A program made the position numbers and the translations under genes. From assembly GCA_012270995.1 (NCBI GenBank), contig JAAXHG010000022.1:9629-63895 (forward strand): a stretch of DNA of 54,267 nt, written 5' to 3'. This DNA is from Vicinamibacteraceae bacterium (lineage in GTDB: Bacteria; Acidobacteriota; Thermoanaerobaculia; Multivoradales; Multivoraceae). Below are positions 35,145 to 46,384 of the stretch, one piece after another (position 1 is the stretch's first letter; every line of letters begins with the position of its first letter). The notes below the pieces were generated by a model. That model saw only the letters and a list, made by a program, of their open reading frames with translations. It was not told where the DNA came from and did no database searches.

Positions 35145-36767
35145 TCAGGCCGCGGCCCGGACTTCCTCGAAGACGACGAGCAGCGCCCTCGCGCGCGTCG
35201 CCGCGACGTACAGGTGGCGATCGCTGCAGGACTTCGGATTGCCGTCGACGTCGACCAGGAGCACGACGTCGGACTCGAGGCCCTTGAACTTGTGGAGGCT
35301 GGTAAAGCGAATGTCCGTCGGTTTCCGGGGACGGTCCACCAGATCGAAGTTGCCCAGCCGGCGCCGGCGCGCCAGGTGGCTGCGGTTCGTCGAGTGCGTG
35401 GAGAGCACCGTGATCCGCTCGGAGGGGACCTTCTCCTCCACCACGAGGCGATGAAGTTGCCTGCGCACCTGGTCGGCCATTTCGCCCGGCGAGCGGTACC
35501 GGGCCGACGCGACCCGTTCGCCGTCCGGCGCGCCGGGCGGCACCTCGAACGAGACGTCGATCAGGTCGGCTGCGTACGAGGCGATACGCCGCGTGTTCCG
35601 GCAGTTCCGCGTCAGGCGGAACGGAGCCCGGCCGAACTCGTCCGGCGGCCCGCCGCCGTAGATGTCCTGGTTCGGATCGAAGAACGCGTAAAGGATGCCG
35701 TCCCGCTCGTCGCCAAGAGCGGACTCCACGGCCAGCCACCAGTGCGGCCGGAAGTCCTGCCCCTCGTCGACGATGATCGCGTCGTAGCGGTCGTCCGGCT
35801 GCTTCTCCAGAGCGTCCAGCAGGAGGGCGGGCGCCGTGTCTTCCCAGAACTCCTGCCGGCGCCGACCCGCCTTGGGGGCATCGAAGTCGATGTTCGCCCT
35901 GCGCGCCCTCTCGGAGCAGAAGCCATGAAAGCTCTTCGCCTCGAACCCGGTCGCCCGAGAAGCCAGCCACTCCGCCAGCGCCTGGTTGAAACAAAGGAGC
36001 AGGACCCGTTGGCCCGACGCCGCGAGCCGAGCCGCCTTGAGTTCCGCGAGCACCGTCTTGCCCGTTCCCGCCGCGCCCTCGATCGCCGCCCGGCGCTGCC
36101 GCTCCAGGAAGTCCAGGGTTCGCGCCTGTTCCTCGGTCAGCCGCTCGATGGCGTCCCGGTTCCGGTCGACCCGCGCGGCGACGCCGGCCTTCAGAGTGTA
36201 CTCCGGCGGCTCGAACGCCCGCAGCAGCGCATCGACGTCGGCCCGGGACAGCGAAGTTCCCCGGCTCATCAGGCAGCGCTCGAAGATCCGGTCCAGCGCT
36301 CCCCGAAGATCGTGCAGATCGTCGCTGAAGAGCACCGTGTCGATCGGGAGGTCCGGTCCGAGTTCCCGGCGTGTACGGACGACGTCCGGGAACGCCACCG
36401 CAGCGTGGATCCTCGGCGGTTTCCGGCCGCGGAAGGAAGCGGAATCCCGGAGCCATGTTCGCATGGCGTAGACGGCCCTGTTCGCCTGGTCCCCGGGGTG
36501 CTTGATCGCGCGAAGCTCGCCGCTGCGGTCGACGGAGAACCAGTCCGTGCCCTGGCGCTCGATCCTGCCGCCCTTGACCTCGACGGCCAGAGCGCCACGG
36601 GCCGGATCGACCACCAGGAAATCGACTTCCCGGTCGGACGGCGGCTGGCGAATCCGCAGCCCGTGGATCACCGTCCAGTCGTCCGGAAGGTCCCTCCTCG
36701 CCAAGTCCAGGAAACGGCGCTCCGAAGCTGGCGCGTCGGCCGTCGCCCACTCGACGATCCGCGGCAC
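35145..36767 (-). CDS. NERD-domain nuclease fused to UvrD-like helicase
   Basis: 540 aa, first gene of the DISARM-like operon. The N-terminal NERD domain has WTVIHGLRIRQPP, REVDFLVV (Asp49) and LAVEVKGG (Glu63-x-Lys65), the metal-binding pattern of a PD-(D/E)XK-type nuclease. The helicase part has Walker A GAAGTGKT (231-238), IIVDEGQDF, LTRNCRNTRRIA, FTSLHKFKGLESDVVLLVD and YVAATRARALLVV. NERD-helicase fusions act on DNA or RNA ends in several defence and repair settings. Standard DISARM operons have no such gene; here it heads the operon in tight spacing with drmA. Confidence 0.85.
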   Translation of the reverse strand: MPRIVEWATADAPASERRFLDLARRDLPDDWTVIHGLRIRQPPSDREVDFLVVDPARGALAVEVKGGRIERQGTDWFSVDRSGELRAIKHPGDQANRAVYAMRTWLRDSASFRGRKPPRIHAAVAFPDVVRTRRELGPDLPIDTVLFSDDLHDLRGALDRIFERCLMSRGTSLSRADVDALLRAFEPPEYTLKAGVAARVDRNRDAIERLTEEQARTLDFLERQRRAAIEGAAGTGKTVLAELKAARLAASGQRVLLLCFNQALAEWLASRATGFEAKSFHGFCSERARRANIDFDAPKAGRRRQEFWEDTAPALLLDALEKQPDDRYDAIIVDEGQDFRPHWWLAVESALGDERDGILYAFFDPNQDIYGGGPPDEFGRAPFRLTRNCRNTRRIASYAADLIDVSFEVPPGAPDGERVASARYRSPGEMADQVRRQLHRLVVEEKVPSERITVLSTHSTNRSHLARRRRLGNFDLVDRPRKPTDIRFTSLHKFKGLESDVVLLVDVDGNPKSCSDRHLYVAATRARALLVVFEEVRAAA

Positions 36768-37156
36768 GACGGAGTCAGTTCAACCGCTTCGGCCGGACCC
36801 GACCGGAACGGCCCCGGAACAAGTTCGCGGGGCGGCCACCGAGACGCGACGACCAGACGACTCCGTTCATTGCAAGCCGCGGACTATACACGGCTCGATC
36901 GCGGCGCCGACTCAGATCACCCGGACGAACGGTCGCTCCATAGTGAAGCGAAAGTGCTCCGGAATGCTGGCCTTAGGCCCCCGCCAAGCGCCGCGGACGG
37001 TAGCGAACTGCTCATCTCGCATCCCGCCACGCAGGTGGCGAGCCGCCGGGTCCGAGGCTCCAGTTCGTGGCGGCTAAACGAAACGGGCGGGTACACTCCG
37101 CCGGTCCCGCCGGTCCCGGCCCAACCTGCCTGCCGCATCGCATCCGCACGCTTCCG
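36768..37156. other. 389-bp intergenic region between divergent defence operon and leuS
   Basis: This spacer holds the divergent start regions of the DISARM-like operon (minus) and leuS (plus). No ORF with a family resemblance, no tRNA and no T-box-like leader was found. A 9-bp direct repeat GCCGGTCCC occurs at 37100-37108 and 37109-37117, close to leuS. Promoters are expected on both strands but none could be placed with confidence in this GC-rich sequence. Confidence 0.5.
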
Positions 37157-39760
<2,604 letters not shown>

Positions 39761-39843
39761 CAGCGAATTCGGTTATCATCGCCCGCCCTCGGAGGCGTCG
39801 CGGCGAATCCGCCCTCCTGGGCCTAACCCGAGCGAGAAACACC

Positions 39844-40086
39844 ATGAAGAGCGATATCCATCCGAAGCTGCACCCGGTCGTGTTCATCGACCCGTCGGCC
39901 AACGCCGAATTCATCTCCCAGTCGACGATGACCAGCGACACGACGCGGGAGATCGACGGCGTCGAGCACTACGAGATCCGGCTCGAGATCTCCTCCGCGT
40001 CGCACCCGTTCTACACGGGCAAGCAGCACTTCGTCGACAGCGCCGGCCAGATCGAGAAGTTCCAGCGCCGGTACGGGAAGAAGTAG
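39844..40086 (+). CDS. rpmE2: 50S ribosomal protein L31 type B
   Basis: 80 aa from ATG 39844. It begins MKSDIHPKLHPVVFIDPSA and contains SSASHPFYTGKQHFVD and a basic FQRRYGKK end, all typical of L31. The zinc-binding cysteines of type A L31 are absent, which defines the type B paralogue, often used under zinc limitation. The convergent feoB gene ends only 2 bp away. Confidence 0.95.
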   Translation: MKSDIHPKLHPVVFIDPSANAEFISQSTMTSDTTREIDGVEHYEIRLEISSASHPFYTGKQHFVDSAGQIEKFQRRYGKK

Positions 40087-40088
40087 CG

Positions 40089-42389
40089 CTAACCGAGCGC
40101 TCGCCAGATCTGAGCGACGGCGAAGCAGAGGAGGAAGCCCATCGCGATGGGCAGCAGCGCCGAGACCGCGGTCCAGCGGACGCTGCGGGTCTCCTTCCAG
40201 ATCGTGTACAGCGTCGTCGAACAGGGGTTGTGGACGAGCGAGAAGAGCATCAGGCAGACGGCGGTCAGCAGGGTGAAGCCGCCGGCTTCGAGGACCTGAG
40301 CGGTCGCGACCTCGGAATCGAGCTCGAACATGACGCCTGCGCCGGCGCCGACTCCCGGCAAGCCGGCGACGAGCACCGTCAGCATGAGGATCGTCGGGAT
40401 CACGATCTCGTTCGCCGGCACCGCGATGATGTAGGCGACGAGGATGATCCCGGACAGTCCCAGGACGTAGCCGAACGGGTCGACGGCGCCGATCAGCGTC
40501 TCGGCAAGCGAGGCGTCGCCGGCGCGGATGTTGCCAAGCAGCCAGATCAAGGCCCCGGCGGGAGCCGCGAACACGACGGCGCGCCAGAGGACGATCAGCG
40601 TCCGGTCGATGATCGAGGTGTAGATCGTCTGCAGGACCCGCGGTGGCCGGTAAGGCGGCAGCTCGAGCGAAAAGGCGGAGGCCTCTCCGCGCAGCACGGT
40701 GCGCGACAGGAACCAGGAGACGGCGAAGGTCAGCAGGACGCCCAGCACGGCGACCCCGACCACCGACAGGGCCGAGACGGCGCCGGCGAGATGGGCCGGC
40801 ACCAAACCCCCGATGAAGATGGAAGCAATGAGGATCTGCGTCGGCCAGCGTCCGTTGCACAGCGAGAAGTTGTTCGTGATGATCGCGATCAGGCGCTCGC
40901 GCGGGCTGTCGATGATCCGGGTGGAGACGACCGCCGCCGCGTTGCAGCCCCAGCCCATCGCCATCGTCAGCGCCTGCTTGCCGTGGGCGCCGACGCGGTG
41001 GAACATGCGGTCGAGGTTGAACGCCACCCGCGGCAGGTAGCCGAAGTCCTCGAGCAGGGTGAACAGCGGAAAGAAGATCGCCATCGGCGGCAGCATCACC
41101 GCGACGACCCAGGCGGTCGCCAGGTACACGCCGTCGATCAGGAGCCCGTCGAGCCACCAGACCAGGCCGAAGGCTGCGGCCACATCCTTCAGGAGCGGAT
41201 GCACGGTGTCGATCAGGAGAGTCGCGAGCATCGACGACGGCACGTTGGCGCCCGCGATCGTGAGCCAGAAGACGACCGTCAGCATGAGCAGCATCAGCGG
41301 GAAGCCGAACACCCGGCTGGTCACGAGCCGGTCGAGCGTGGCGTCGAAGTCGAAGCGGCGCCGCTCGCCGTCGCGGGAGACGGCGCGATCGGCGATGCGG
41401 GCGGCCTCGGCGTAGACCGCCTCGGTCAGGGCCTGGTGGAAGTTGCGGCCCACACCCCATCGCAACTGGCCTGCCAGTTCAAGCACCGCCGCGCGGGCCC
41501 CGGGTTCGGCGGCAATGGCGGGCTCCGCCAGCTCGGCGGCGGCCGCTCGGGTCGCCTCCGGCTCGGCGACGGTCGGGGGACCGGCCTCGTCGCCGTCCTC
41601 CCGCACACCCAGATCGACGAGTTCCGCCAGCGAACCGTTCTCCACCGCCGTGGCCAGCGTCCGGTCGCCGTCGAGGAGCCGGAGAGCGACCCACTGCGGA
41701 TTCGGCAGCGCGGGGAAGGCGTCCTGAATCGCTCCGGACAACCGGCGGGTCGCCTCCCTCAGAACCGGGGACCGGCCGCCCACCCGTCGCGGGCGGCAGC
41801 GGTAGGAACCCGTCGCCACCTCCGCGACGACCCGGTTCAGCTCCTCCAGCCCCTCGCCCGAGCGAGCGGCCGTCGCCACCACCGGCACGCCGAGATCCCG
41901 CGCCAAGCGCCGCACGTCCACGGTCAGCCCCTTGCGGCGCGCCTCGTCCATCAGGTTGAGACAGACGACGGCCCGGTCCGTGATCTCCAGCACCTGCAGC
42001 GCCAGGTTCAGGTTCCGTTCCAGGCGAGTCGCGTCGACGACGATCACGGTCACGTCGGGGCGGCCGAAGAGAATGAAGTCGCGGGCGGTCTCCTCGTCGA
42101 GGCTGGACGAAAGCAACGAGTAGGTGCCAGGCAGATCGACCAGCTTGTAGCGGTCTCCTCCGTACTCGAAGCCGCCCTCGGCGCGGGTCACCGTCTTGCC
42201 GGGCCAGTTGCCGGTGTGCTGGCGCAGGCCGGTCAGGGCGTTGAATACCGTGCTCTTGCCGGTGTTCGGGTTGCCGGCCAGGGCGACGACGTAGTCCCAG
42301 TCGCTCATGTCGACGCCAAGCCGGACGAGGTTGCCCAGGTGGTGCGCCGGACAGTTGGCGCAGTCTTGCGCCATTGCCGGTTGGGTCAT
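40089..42389 (-). CDS. feoB: Ferrous iron transporter FeoB
   Basis: 766 aa. It is the inner-membrane Fe(II) permease with its N-terminal G domain: G1 GNPNTGKST (39-47), G3 DLPGTYSL, G4-like NLMD, and Gate regions in the membrane part (about 350-766, roughly ten helices, including [14 protein letters not shown] and [17 protein letters not shown]). An N-terminal DCANCP pair (Cys10, Cys13) may bind metal. The start overlaps the stop of the upstream DtxR-FeoA gene (ATGA), so the two form one unit. Confidence 0.96.
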   Translation of the reverse strand: MTQPAMAQDCANCPAHHLGNLVRLGVDMSDWDYVVALAGNPNTGKSTVFNALTGLRQHTGNWPGKTVTRAEGGFEYGGDRYKLVDLPGTYSLLSSSLDEETARDFILFGRPDVTVIVVDATRLERNLNLALQVLEITDRAVVCLNLMDEARRKGLTVDVRRLARDLGVPVVATAARSGEGLEELNRVVAEVATGSYRCRPRRVGGRSPVLREATRRLSGAIQDAFPALPNPQWVALRLLDGDRTLATAVENGSLAELVDLGVREDGDEAGPPTVAEPEATRAAAAELAEPAIAAEPGARAAVLELAGQLRWGVGRNFHQALTEAVYAEAARIADRAVSRDGERRRFDFDATLDRLVTSRVFGFPLMLLMLTVVFWLTIAGANVPSSMLATLLIDTVHPLLKDVAAAFGLVWWLDGLLIDGVYLATAWVVAVMLPPMAIFFPLFTLLEDFGYLPRVAFNLDRMFHRVGAHGKQALTMAMGWGCNAAAVVSTRIIDSPRERLIAIITNNFSLCNGRWPTQILIASIFIGGLVPAHLAGAVSALSVVGVAVLGVLLTFAVSWFLSRTVLRGEASAFSLELPPYRPPRVLQTIYTSIIDRTLIVLWRAVVFAAPAGALIWLLGNIRAGDASLAETLIGAVDPFGYVLGLSGIILVAYIIAVPANEIVIPTILMLTVLVAGLPGVGAGAGVMFELDSEVATAQVLEAGGFTLLTAVCLMLFSLVHNPCSTTLYTIWKETRSVRWTAVSALLPIAMGFLLCFAVAQIWRALG

Positions 42390-43432
42390 GCCGAGGCCTC
42401 CTGCTGAAGCTGCTGCACATGGATCTGCTCGGCTTGAGAACGCCGGAGCGCGATCACCGCGCCGCGCACCCGGTAGGCGACCGGGTCACCCGAGGGGCTG
42501 GCCATCTTCGTTTCGACCAGGGTTCCCGGAAGCAGCCCCAGGTCGAGCAGCCGGCGACGCTCCACGCCGCGGCAGAAGCGGGAGAAGCCGACCACCAGCG
42601 CCTGTTCGCCGACGGCCACGTCCGACAGGGATCCGGTCGCGTCCGCGGCTGCCGAGGTCTCGTCGGACGCCTTCTCCGCGGCCGGCACGGCAAAGATGTT
42701 CGCCGCGATGATCGGCGCCAGCACGACCTCGTCCAGGTCGGCTTCAAAGCGGATGCGCTCAGGCGCCACGGACGTGACGCGCAGCTTCATGCCGGGATGC
42801 ACGCCCTCGGCCACTAACTGCGCGTAGATCGCGGCCGGCTCGTCTTCGACGTGGACCACATCCACCTCGTCGCCGGCGGCGAAGTCCGTCAACGGCCGGC
42901 CGGCTCGGGGCGGCATGTCCCCTTTCTCGGTCGGGATCGGGTCGCCGTGAGGGTCGAAGGGCGGATGCCCGAGCCGCACCGACATCTCCTCCGCCTGCTG
43001 GGGCGACGTGCGATGCTCCCGGCGTTCCGCCTCCGGGTGCCAGCGCTCCGGCTCCAGCCCGGTCTCATCGGCCAGGTAGCGCTCCCACAGCCGGTGAATG
43101 CGGATCACCCGCAGCGCCTCGCTGCGTCCTTCGGCGGTCAGCCGAAAGCCTCCCTCTGCCGACACGATGAGGCCCAGTCTCTCCATGCGGGCGAGGAGTT
43201 CGGTGCTCCGCCGGCCCCCGAGCCGAAGCACGCCGACCAGACTCTGGTGCGTGGCCTGACGCCCCTGATACTCGCAGTCGAAGAGGTGCTTGAGAGCGTC
43301 CTCGGTTCGGGTGCGGTGCAGGACCCGCCAACCGGTGCGCCAGCGCCACAGCCAGCCGCGGTCCGGCCATGCCACCAGGACGGCCAGACCGGCGACGACA
43401 GCGACAATAACGAGGGCGAAAAGGGGGTTCAT
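42386..43432 (-). CDS. Membrane-anchored DtxR-type regulator with FeoA domains
   Basis: 348 aa from ATG at 43432 ([20 protein letters not shown]); an upstream ATG adds 11 residues. Order: one N-terminal transmembrane segment, a winged-helix DtxR/MntR-like region (about 45-105, [20 protein letters not shown]), a DtxR dimerisation/metal region with [13 protein letters not shown] and [19 protein letters not shown], then two SH3-like FeoA domains (about 170-250 and 265-345; the second with [19 protein letters not shown] and [11 protein letters not shown]). Soluble DtxR proteins carry one SH3 domain and no membrane anchor. It probably senses iron and acts on or with FeoB; DNA binding from the membrane is possible. 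Confidence 0.82.
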   Translation of the reverse strand: MNPLFALVIVAVVAGLAVLVAWPDRGWLWRWRTGWRVLHRTRTEDALKHLFDCEYQGRQATHQSLVGVLRLGGRRSTELLARMERLGLIVSAEGGFRLTAEGRSEALRVIRIHRLWERYLADETGLEPERWHPEAERREHRTSPQQAEEMSVRLGHPPFDPHGDPIPTEKGDMPPRAGRPLTDFAAGDEVDVVHVEDEPAAIYAQLVAEGVHPGMKLRVTSVAPERIRFEADLDEVVLAPIIAANIFAVPAAEKASDETSAAADATGSLSDVAVGEQALVVGFSRFCRGVERRRLLDLGLLPGTLVETKMASPSGDPVAYRVRGAVIALRRSQAEQIHVQQLQQEASA

Positions 43433-43484
43433 GTTCTCGTGACGGGCGCGGCGGCGGCGTGACAATTCGCTGGCGCGAATCAGA

Positions 43485-43505
43485 AGTTTAGCCTACACTA
43501 ATTCT
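43485..43505. promoter_or_regulatory. Candidate DtxR/MntR-type operator
   Basis: In the divergent spacer between the DtxR-FeoA/feoB unit and the efflux permease is TTTAG-CCTACA-CTAAT, an imperfect dyad (arms match 4 of 5) flanked by AG and TCT. Its form is close to the TTTAG-n6-CTAAA pattern of MntR/DtxR-family sites. It is placed to act on both promoters. This is pattern likeness only. Confidence 0.4.
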
Positions 43506-43558
43506 CGTGGCCCGACTGCGGGAGCGTCCGCGACGATGAACGATAGAGTGACTCAGCA

Positions 43559-44827
43559 ATGACGAGCTTCCTGCAGGCGACCTGGAGCGTGCTGGCCGAG
43601 CTGGCGCCCTGGCTGCTGTTCGGCGCCCTGCTCGCCGCGCTGCTGCACGTTCTGCTGCCCCGCAACCTGATCCGGCGCCAGCTCAGCGGCTACGGCGGCG
43701 CGGTCAAGGCGGTTGTCCTGGGAGTGCCGCTGCCGCTTTGCTCCTGCGGCGTGATCCCGGCCGGCATCGGCCTCAAGCGCACCGGCGCCAGCAACGGCTC
43801 GGCGATGGGCTTTCTGATCAGCACGCCGCAAACCGGCGTCGACTCGATCCTGGTCAGTGCCACCTTCCTCGGCTGGCCTTTCGCCCTGTTCAAGGTCGCG
43901 GCCGCGGCGGTGACCGGCATCGCCGGCGGCTGGTGGGTCGAGGCGATGAAGGACGACGGCGCCCCGGTCGAGGACGCTGCGTCGGAGGAGGACATCGGCG
44001 GCGAATCGAGTAGCCGGCGCCGCATCGGCGGCACGGTCCTGCCGAAGATCTCCGAGATGGTCGACCACGGCGGGGAACTCCTGCAGAGCATCTGGCGCTG
44101 GGTGGCCGTCGGCATTCTCGTCTCAGCCGCCATCGAGGTTCTGCTGCCGCAACAGGCGTGGCTGGACCTGGCCGCCCTAGGGACCTTCGGAGCGGCGGCG
44201 GCGGCATTGGTGATCTCCTTGCCGCTCTACGTATGCGCCACGGCCTCGGTGCCGATCGCGGCCGCCCTGGTCGCCAACGGACTGCCCCTGGGCGCCGCGC
44301 TCGTGTTCCTGATGGCCGGCCCCGCGACCAACGTCGCCACCGTGGGCGCCGTCTACCGCGGCTTCGGCCGCAAGGTCACGGCGGTCTACCTGGCCACGGT
44401 CATCGTGGGCAGCCTCGGCTTCGCCGTGCTGTTCGAGACCCTGATCGGCGGCGCCGCGGTCCGGGCTGGGCACGCACACGAACACGGTGTGCCCTGGTGG
44501 GCCGCCACCTCCGCGATCCTGCTGATCCTCATGTTCGGCTGGTTCGGCCTGCAGGAGTTCAGACGCTGGCGGCGAAACGCGAGAGCGGACCGGTGGTCGA
44601 CCGAGCAGGTGGCGGCCGGCGAGCCGGGCGACAGGGCGGTGGAGATCGCGGTGACCGGCATGACCTGCGGCCACTGCGCGGAGACGGTCGAATCCGCTCT
44701 GCTTGCCGCGCCGGGAGTCCAGGCGGCGCGTGTCGACCTGACTGGCGGCACCGCCACGGTATGGGGCGCGGCCGCCGCCTCGGCGCTGCGCGAGGCCGTC
44801 CAGGACGCGGGCTTCGGAACCCCCTGA
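43559..44827 (+). CDS. SO_0444-type Cu/Zn efflux permease with C-terminal HMA domain
   Basis: 422 aa. Two blocks of hydrophobic helices flank a hydrophilic loop. The permease signature PLPLCSCGVIPAG and ISTPQTGVDS places it in the DUF318 permease group that includes the SO_0444 Cu/Zn efflux family. The end is a heavy-metal-associated domain with GMTCGHC (Cys370, Cys373) and typical ferredoxin-like spacing. It is expected to export Cu or Zn across the inner membrane, with the HMA part delivering the metal. It is divergent from the iron operon and upstream of pnt; shared metal regulation is a guess. Confidence 0.85.
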   Translation: MTSFLQATWSVLAELAPWLLFGALLAALLHVLLPRNLIRRQLSGYGGAVKAVVLGVPLPLCSCGVIPAGIGLKRTGASNGSAMGFLISTPQTGVDSILVSATFLGWPFALFKVAAAAVTGIAGGWWVEAMKDDGAPVEDAASEEDIGGESSSRRRIGGTVLPKISEMVDHGGELLQSIWRWVAVGILVSAAIEVLLPQQAWLDLAALGTFGAAAAALVISLPLYVCATASVPIAAALVANGLPLGAALVFLMAGPATNVATVGAVYRGFGRKVTAVYLATVIVGSLGFAVLFETLIGGAAVRAGHAHEHGVPWWAATSAILLILMFGWFGLQEFRRWRRNARADRWSTEQVAAGEPGDRAVEIAVTGMTCGHCAETVESALLAAPGVQAARVDLTGGTATVWGAAAASALREAVQDAGFGTP

Positions 44828-44900
44828 GTCATCCGGCGCGTTCGAGCTTCCCCTCCCGTTTGCACGCGACGCCTCCCGGACATAACCTTCGCGCGCGGAC

Positions 44901-46028
44901 ATGAGAGCCGGAGTCGTACGCGAGACGCACCCGGGAGAGCGCCGGGTCGCCCTGGTCCCCGAAAGCGTCGCCCGAATTCACGCCAGGGGCGTCGACTTCC
45001 TGGTTGAAGCGGGCGCCGGCGACGCGGCCGGTTTCAGCGACGACGCGTACCGTGAAGCCGGTGCCGAGATCGCCGCGAGGGCCGCCGACGTGCTCGCGTC
45101 GGCCGATCTCGTGGTCCGCGTCCAGGCGCCGGATGCAACAGAGATCGAGGCGTCGAAGGCGGGAGCGGCGGTCGTCGGCCTGCTCTTCCCGCTGACCGCA
45201 GCGGCGATGGTGCAGCAGCTCCGTTCCGCCCGGCTCACCGCGATCGCCCTCGACCGGATTCCCCGCGTCACGCTCGCGCAGTCGATGGACGTTCTGAGCT
45301 CCCAGAGCACGGTCGCCGGCTACCGGGCCGCGGTGCTGGCGGCCTACCGCCTGCCGCAGTTCTTCCCGCTGCTGATGACGGCCGCCGGGCGCATCGACCC
45401 GGCCCGGATCCTGGTCCTCGGCGCGGGCGTCGCCGGACTGCAGGCGATCGCGACCGCTCATCGGCTGGGCGCCGTGGTCGAGGCCTACGACGTGCGCGCC
45501 GTGGTCAAGGAGCAGGTCGAGAGCCTGGGCGCGTCCTTCGTCGAAGTGCCGGCGATCGAGGACGCGGAGACCGAGGGCGGCTACGCCCGGGAGGTCTCGG
45601 AGGAGAGTCAGCGGCGAGCGAACGAAGTGATCGCGGAACGGCTGCGCTCGACCGACGCCTGCATCACCACGGCGTTGATCCCCGGGCGCCCGGCGCCCAG
45701 GCTGATCACCGCCGGGATGGTCGAGGGCATGCCGCACGGCTCGCTGATCGTCGACCTGGCCGCCGAACAGGGCGGCAACTGCGAACTGACGAAGCCGGGC
45801 GAAGAGGTCAACGTGAACGGCGTCACCATCCTGGGCCCGCTCAACCTGGCCAGCGACCTCGCCGCCGACGCCAGCCGCATGTTCTCGCGCAACGCCGAGA
45901 AGCTCGTGCTCTACCTGCTGAACGACGGCGAGTTGAGCTTCGACTTCGACAACGAGATCGTCAAGGGCTGCGTGGTAACCCACGACGGCGAGATCGTCGA
46001 CAAACAGGTCGCCGAAGCACTGGCCTGA
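44901..46028 (+). CDS. pntAA: NAD(P) transhydrogenase subunit alpha part 1
   Basis: 375 aa. The NAD(H)-binding domain I of proton-translocating transhydrogenase: it starts MRAGVVRETHPGERRVALVP (alanine dehydrogenase/PNT N-terminus), has LSSQSTVAGYRAAVLAA and the Rossmann stretch VLGAGVAGLQAIATAHRLGA, and ends DGEIVDKQVAEALA. In this three-subunit form, part 1 is soluble and pairs with part 2 and the beta subunit. The enzyme couples hydride transfer from NADH to NADP+ with inward proton flow, supplying NADPH. pntAB follows 45 bp later after an AAGGAGGAG site. Confidence 0.95.
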   Translation: MRAGVVRETHPGERRVALVPESVARIHARGVDFLVEAGAGDAAGFSDDAYREAGAEIAARAADVLASADLVVRVQAPDATEIEASKAGAAVVGLLFPLTAAAMVQQLRSARLTAIALDRIPRVTLAQSMDVLSSQSTVAGYRAAVLAAYRLPQFFPLLMTAAGRIDPARILVLGAGVAGLQAIATAHRLGAVVEAYDVRAVVKEQVESLGASFVEVPAIEDAETEGGYAREVSEESQRRANEVIAERLRSTDACITTALIPGRPAPRLITAGMVEGMPHGSLIVDLAAEQGGNCELTKPGEEVNVNGVTILGPLNLASDLAADASRMFSRNAEKLVLYLLNDGELSFDFDNEIVKGCVVTHDGEIVDKQVAEALA

Positions 46029-46073
46029 CGCACACGTCAAGGCCCGAACCCCGCGCAAGGAGGAGCAACCGAA

Positions 46074-46382
46074 ATGCTCGAGATCTTCCTTGGGCTGTAC
46101 ATCTTCATGCTCGCGGCCTTCGTCGGCTACGGCGTGATCAAGGGTGTACCTGCCCTGCTCCACACTCCGCTGATGGCGTTCACGAACGCGATCTCCGGCA
46201 TCTCCCTGGTTGGCTCCCTGGTCGCCGCCGGCGCTCACTACAACAACGTGAGCACCGTCCTCGGCGCGATCGCCGTGCTGTGCGCGACGATCAACGTCGT
46301 CGGCGGCTTCTGGATCACCGACCGCATGCTGCGGATGTTCAAGAAGCAGGACCCGAAGGCTGACGCGGCCGGAGACGCCTAG
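46074..46382 (+). CDS. pntAB: NAD(P) transhydrogenase subunit alpha part 2
   Basis: 102 aa with about three transmembrane helices (FLGLYIFMLAAFVGYGVI, PLMAFTNAISGISLVGSLV, VLGAIAVLCATINVVGGFW), the signature of the short membrane subunit (domain II, alpha side). HTPLMAFTNAISGI is characteristic. An AAGGAGGAG ribosome site lies just before the ATG. The pntB start follows 2 bp after the stop. Confidence 0.95.
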   Translation: MLEIFLGLYIFMLAAFVGYGVIKGVPALLHTPLMAFTNAISGISLVGSLVAAGAHYNNVSTVLGAIAVLCATINVVGGFWITDRMLRMFKKQDPKADAAGDA

Positions 46383-46384
46383 TC

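Noticed and set aside
36768..37156. Possible T-box or leader peptide controlling leuS
   Set aside because: No leucine-rich short ORF, no T-box sequence and no terminator/antiterminator pair could be found by eye.
40230..42407. Long plus-strand frame of 725 codons, and 49074-51056 of 660 codons
   Set aside because: Antisense to feoB and to the antitoxin/pfkA/symporter genes, whose motifs are unambiguous.
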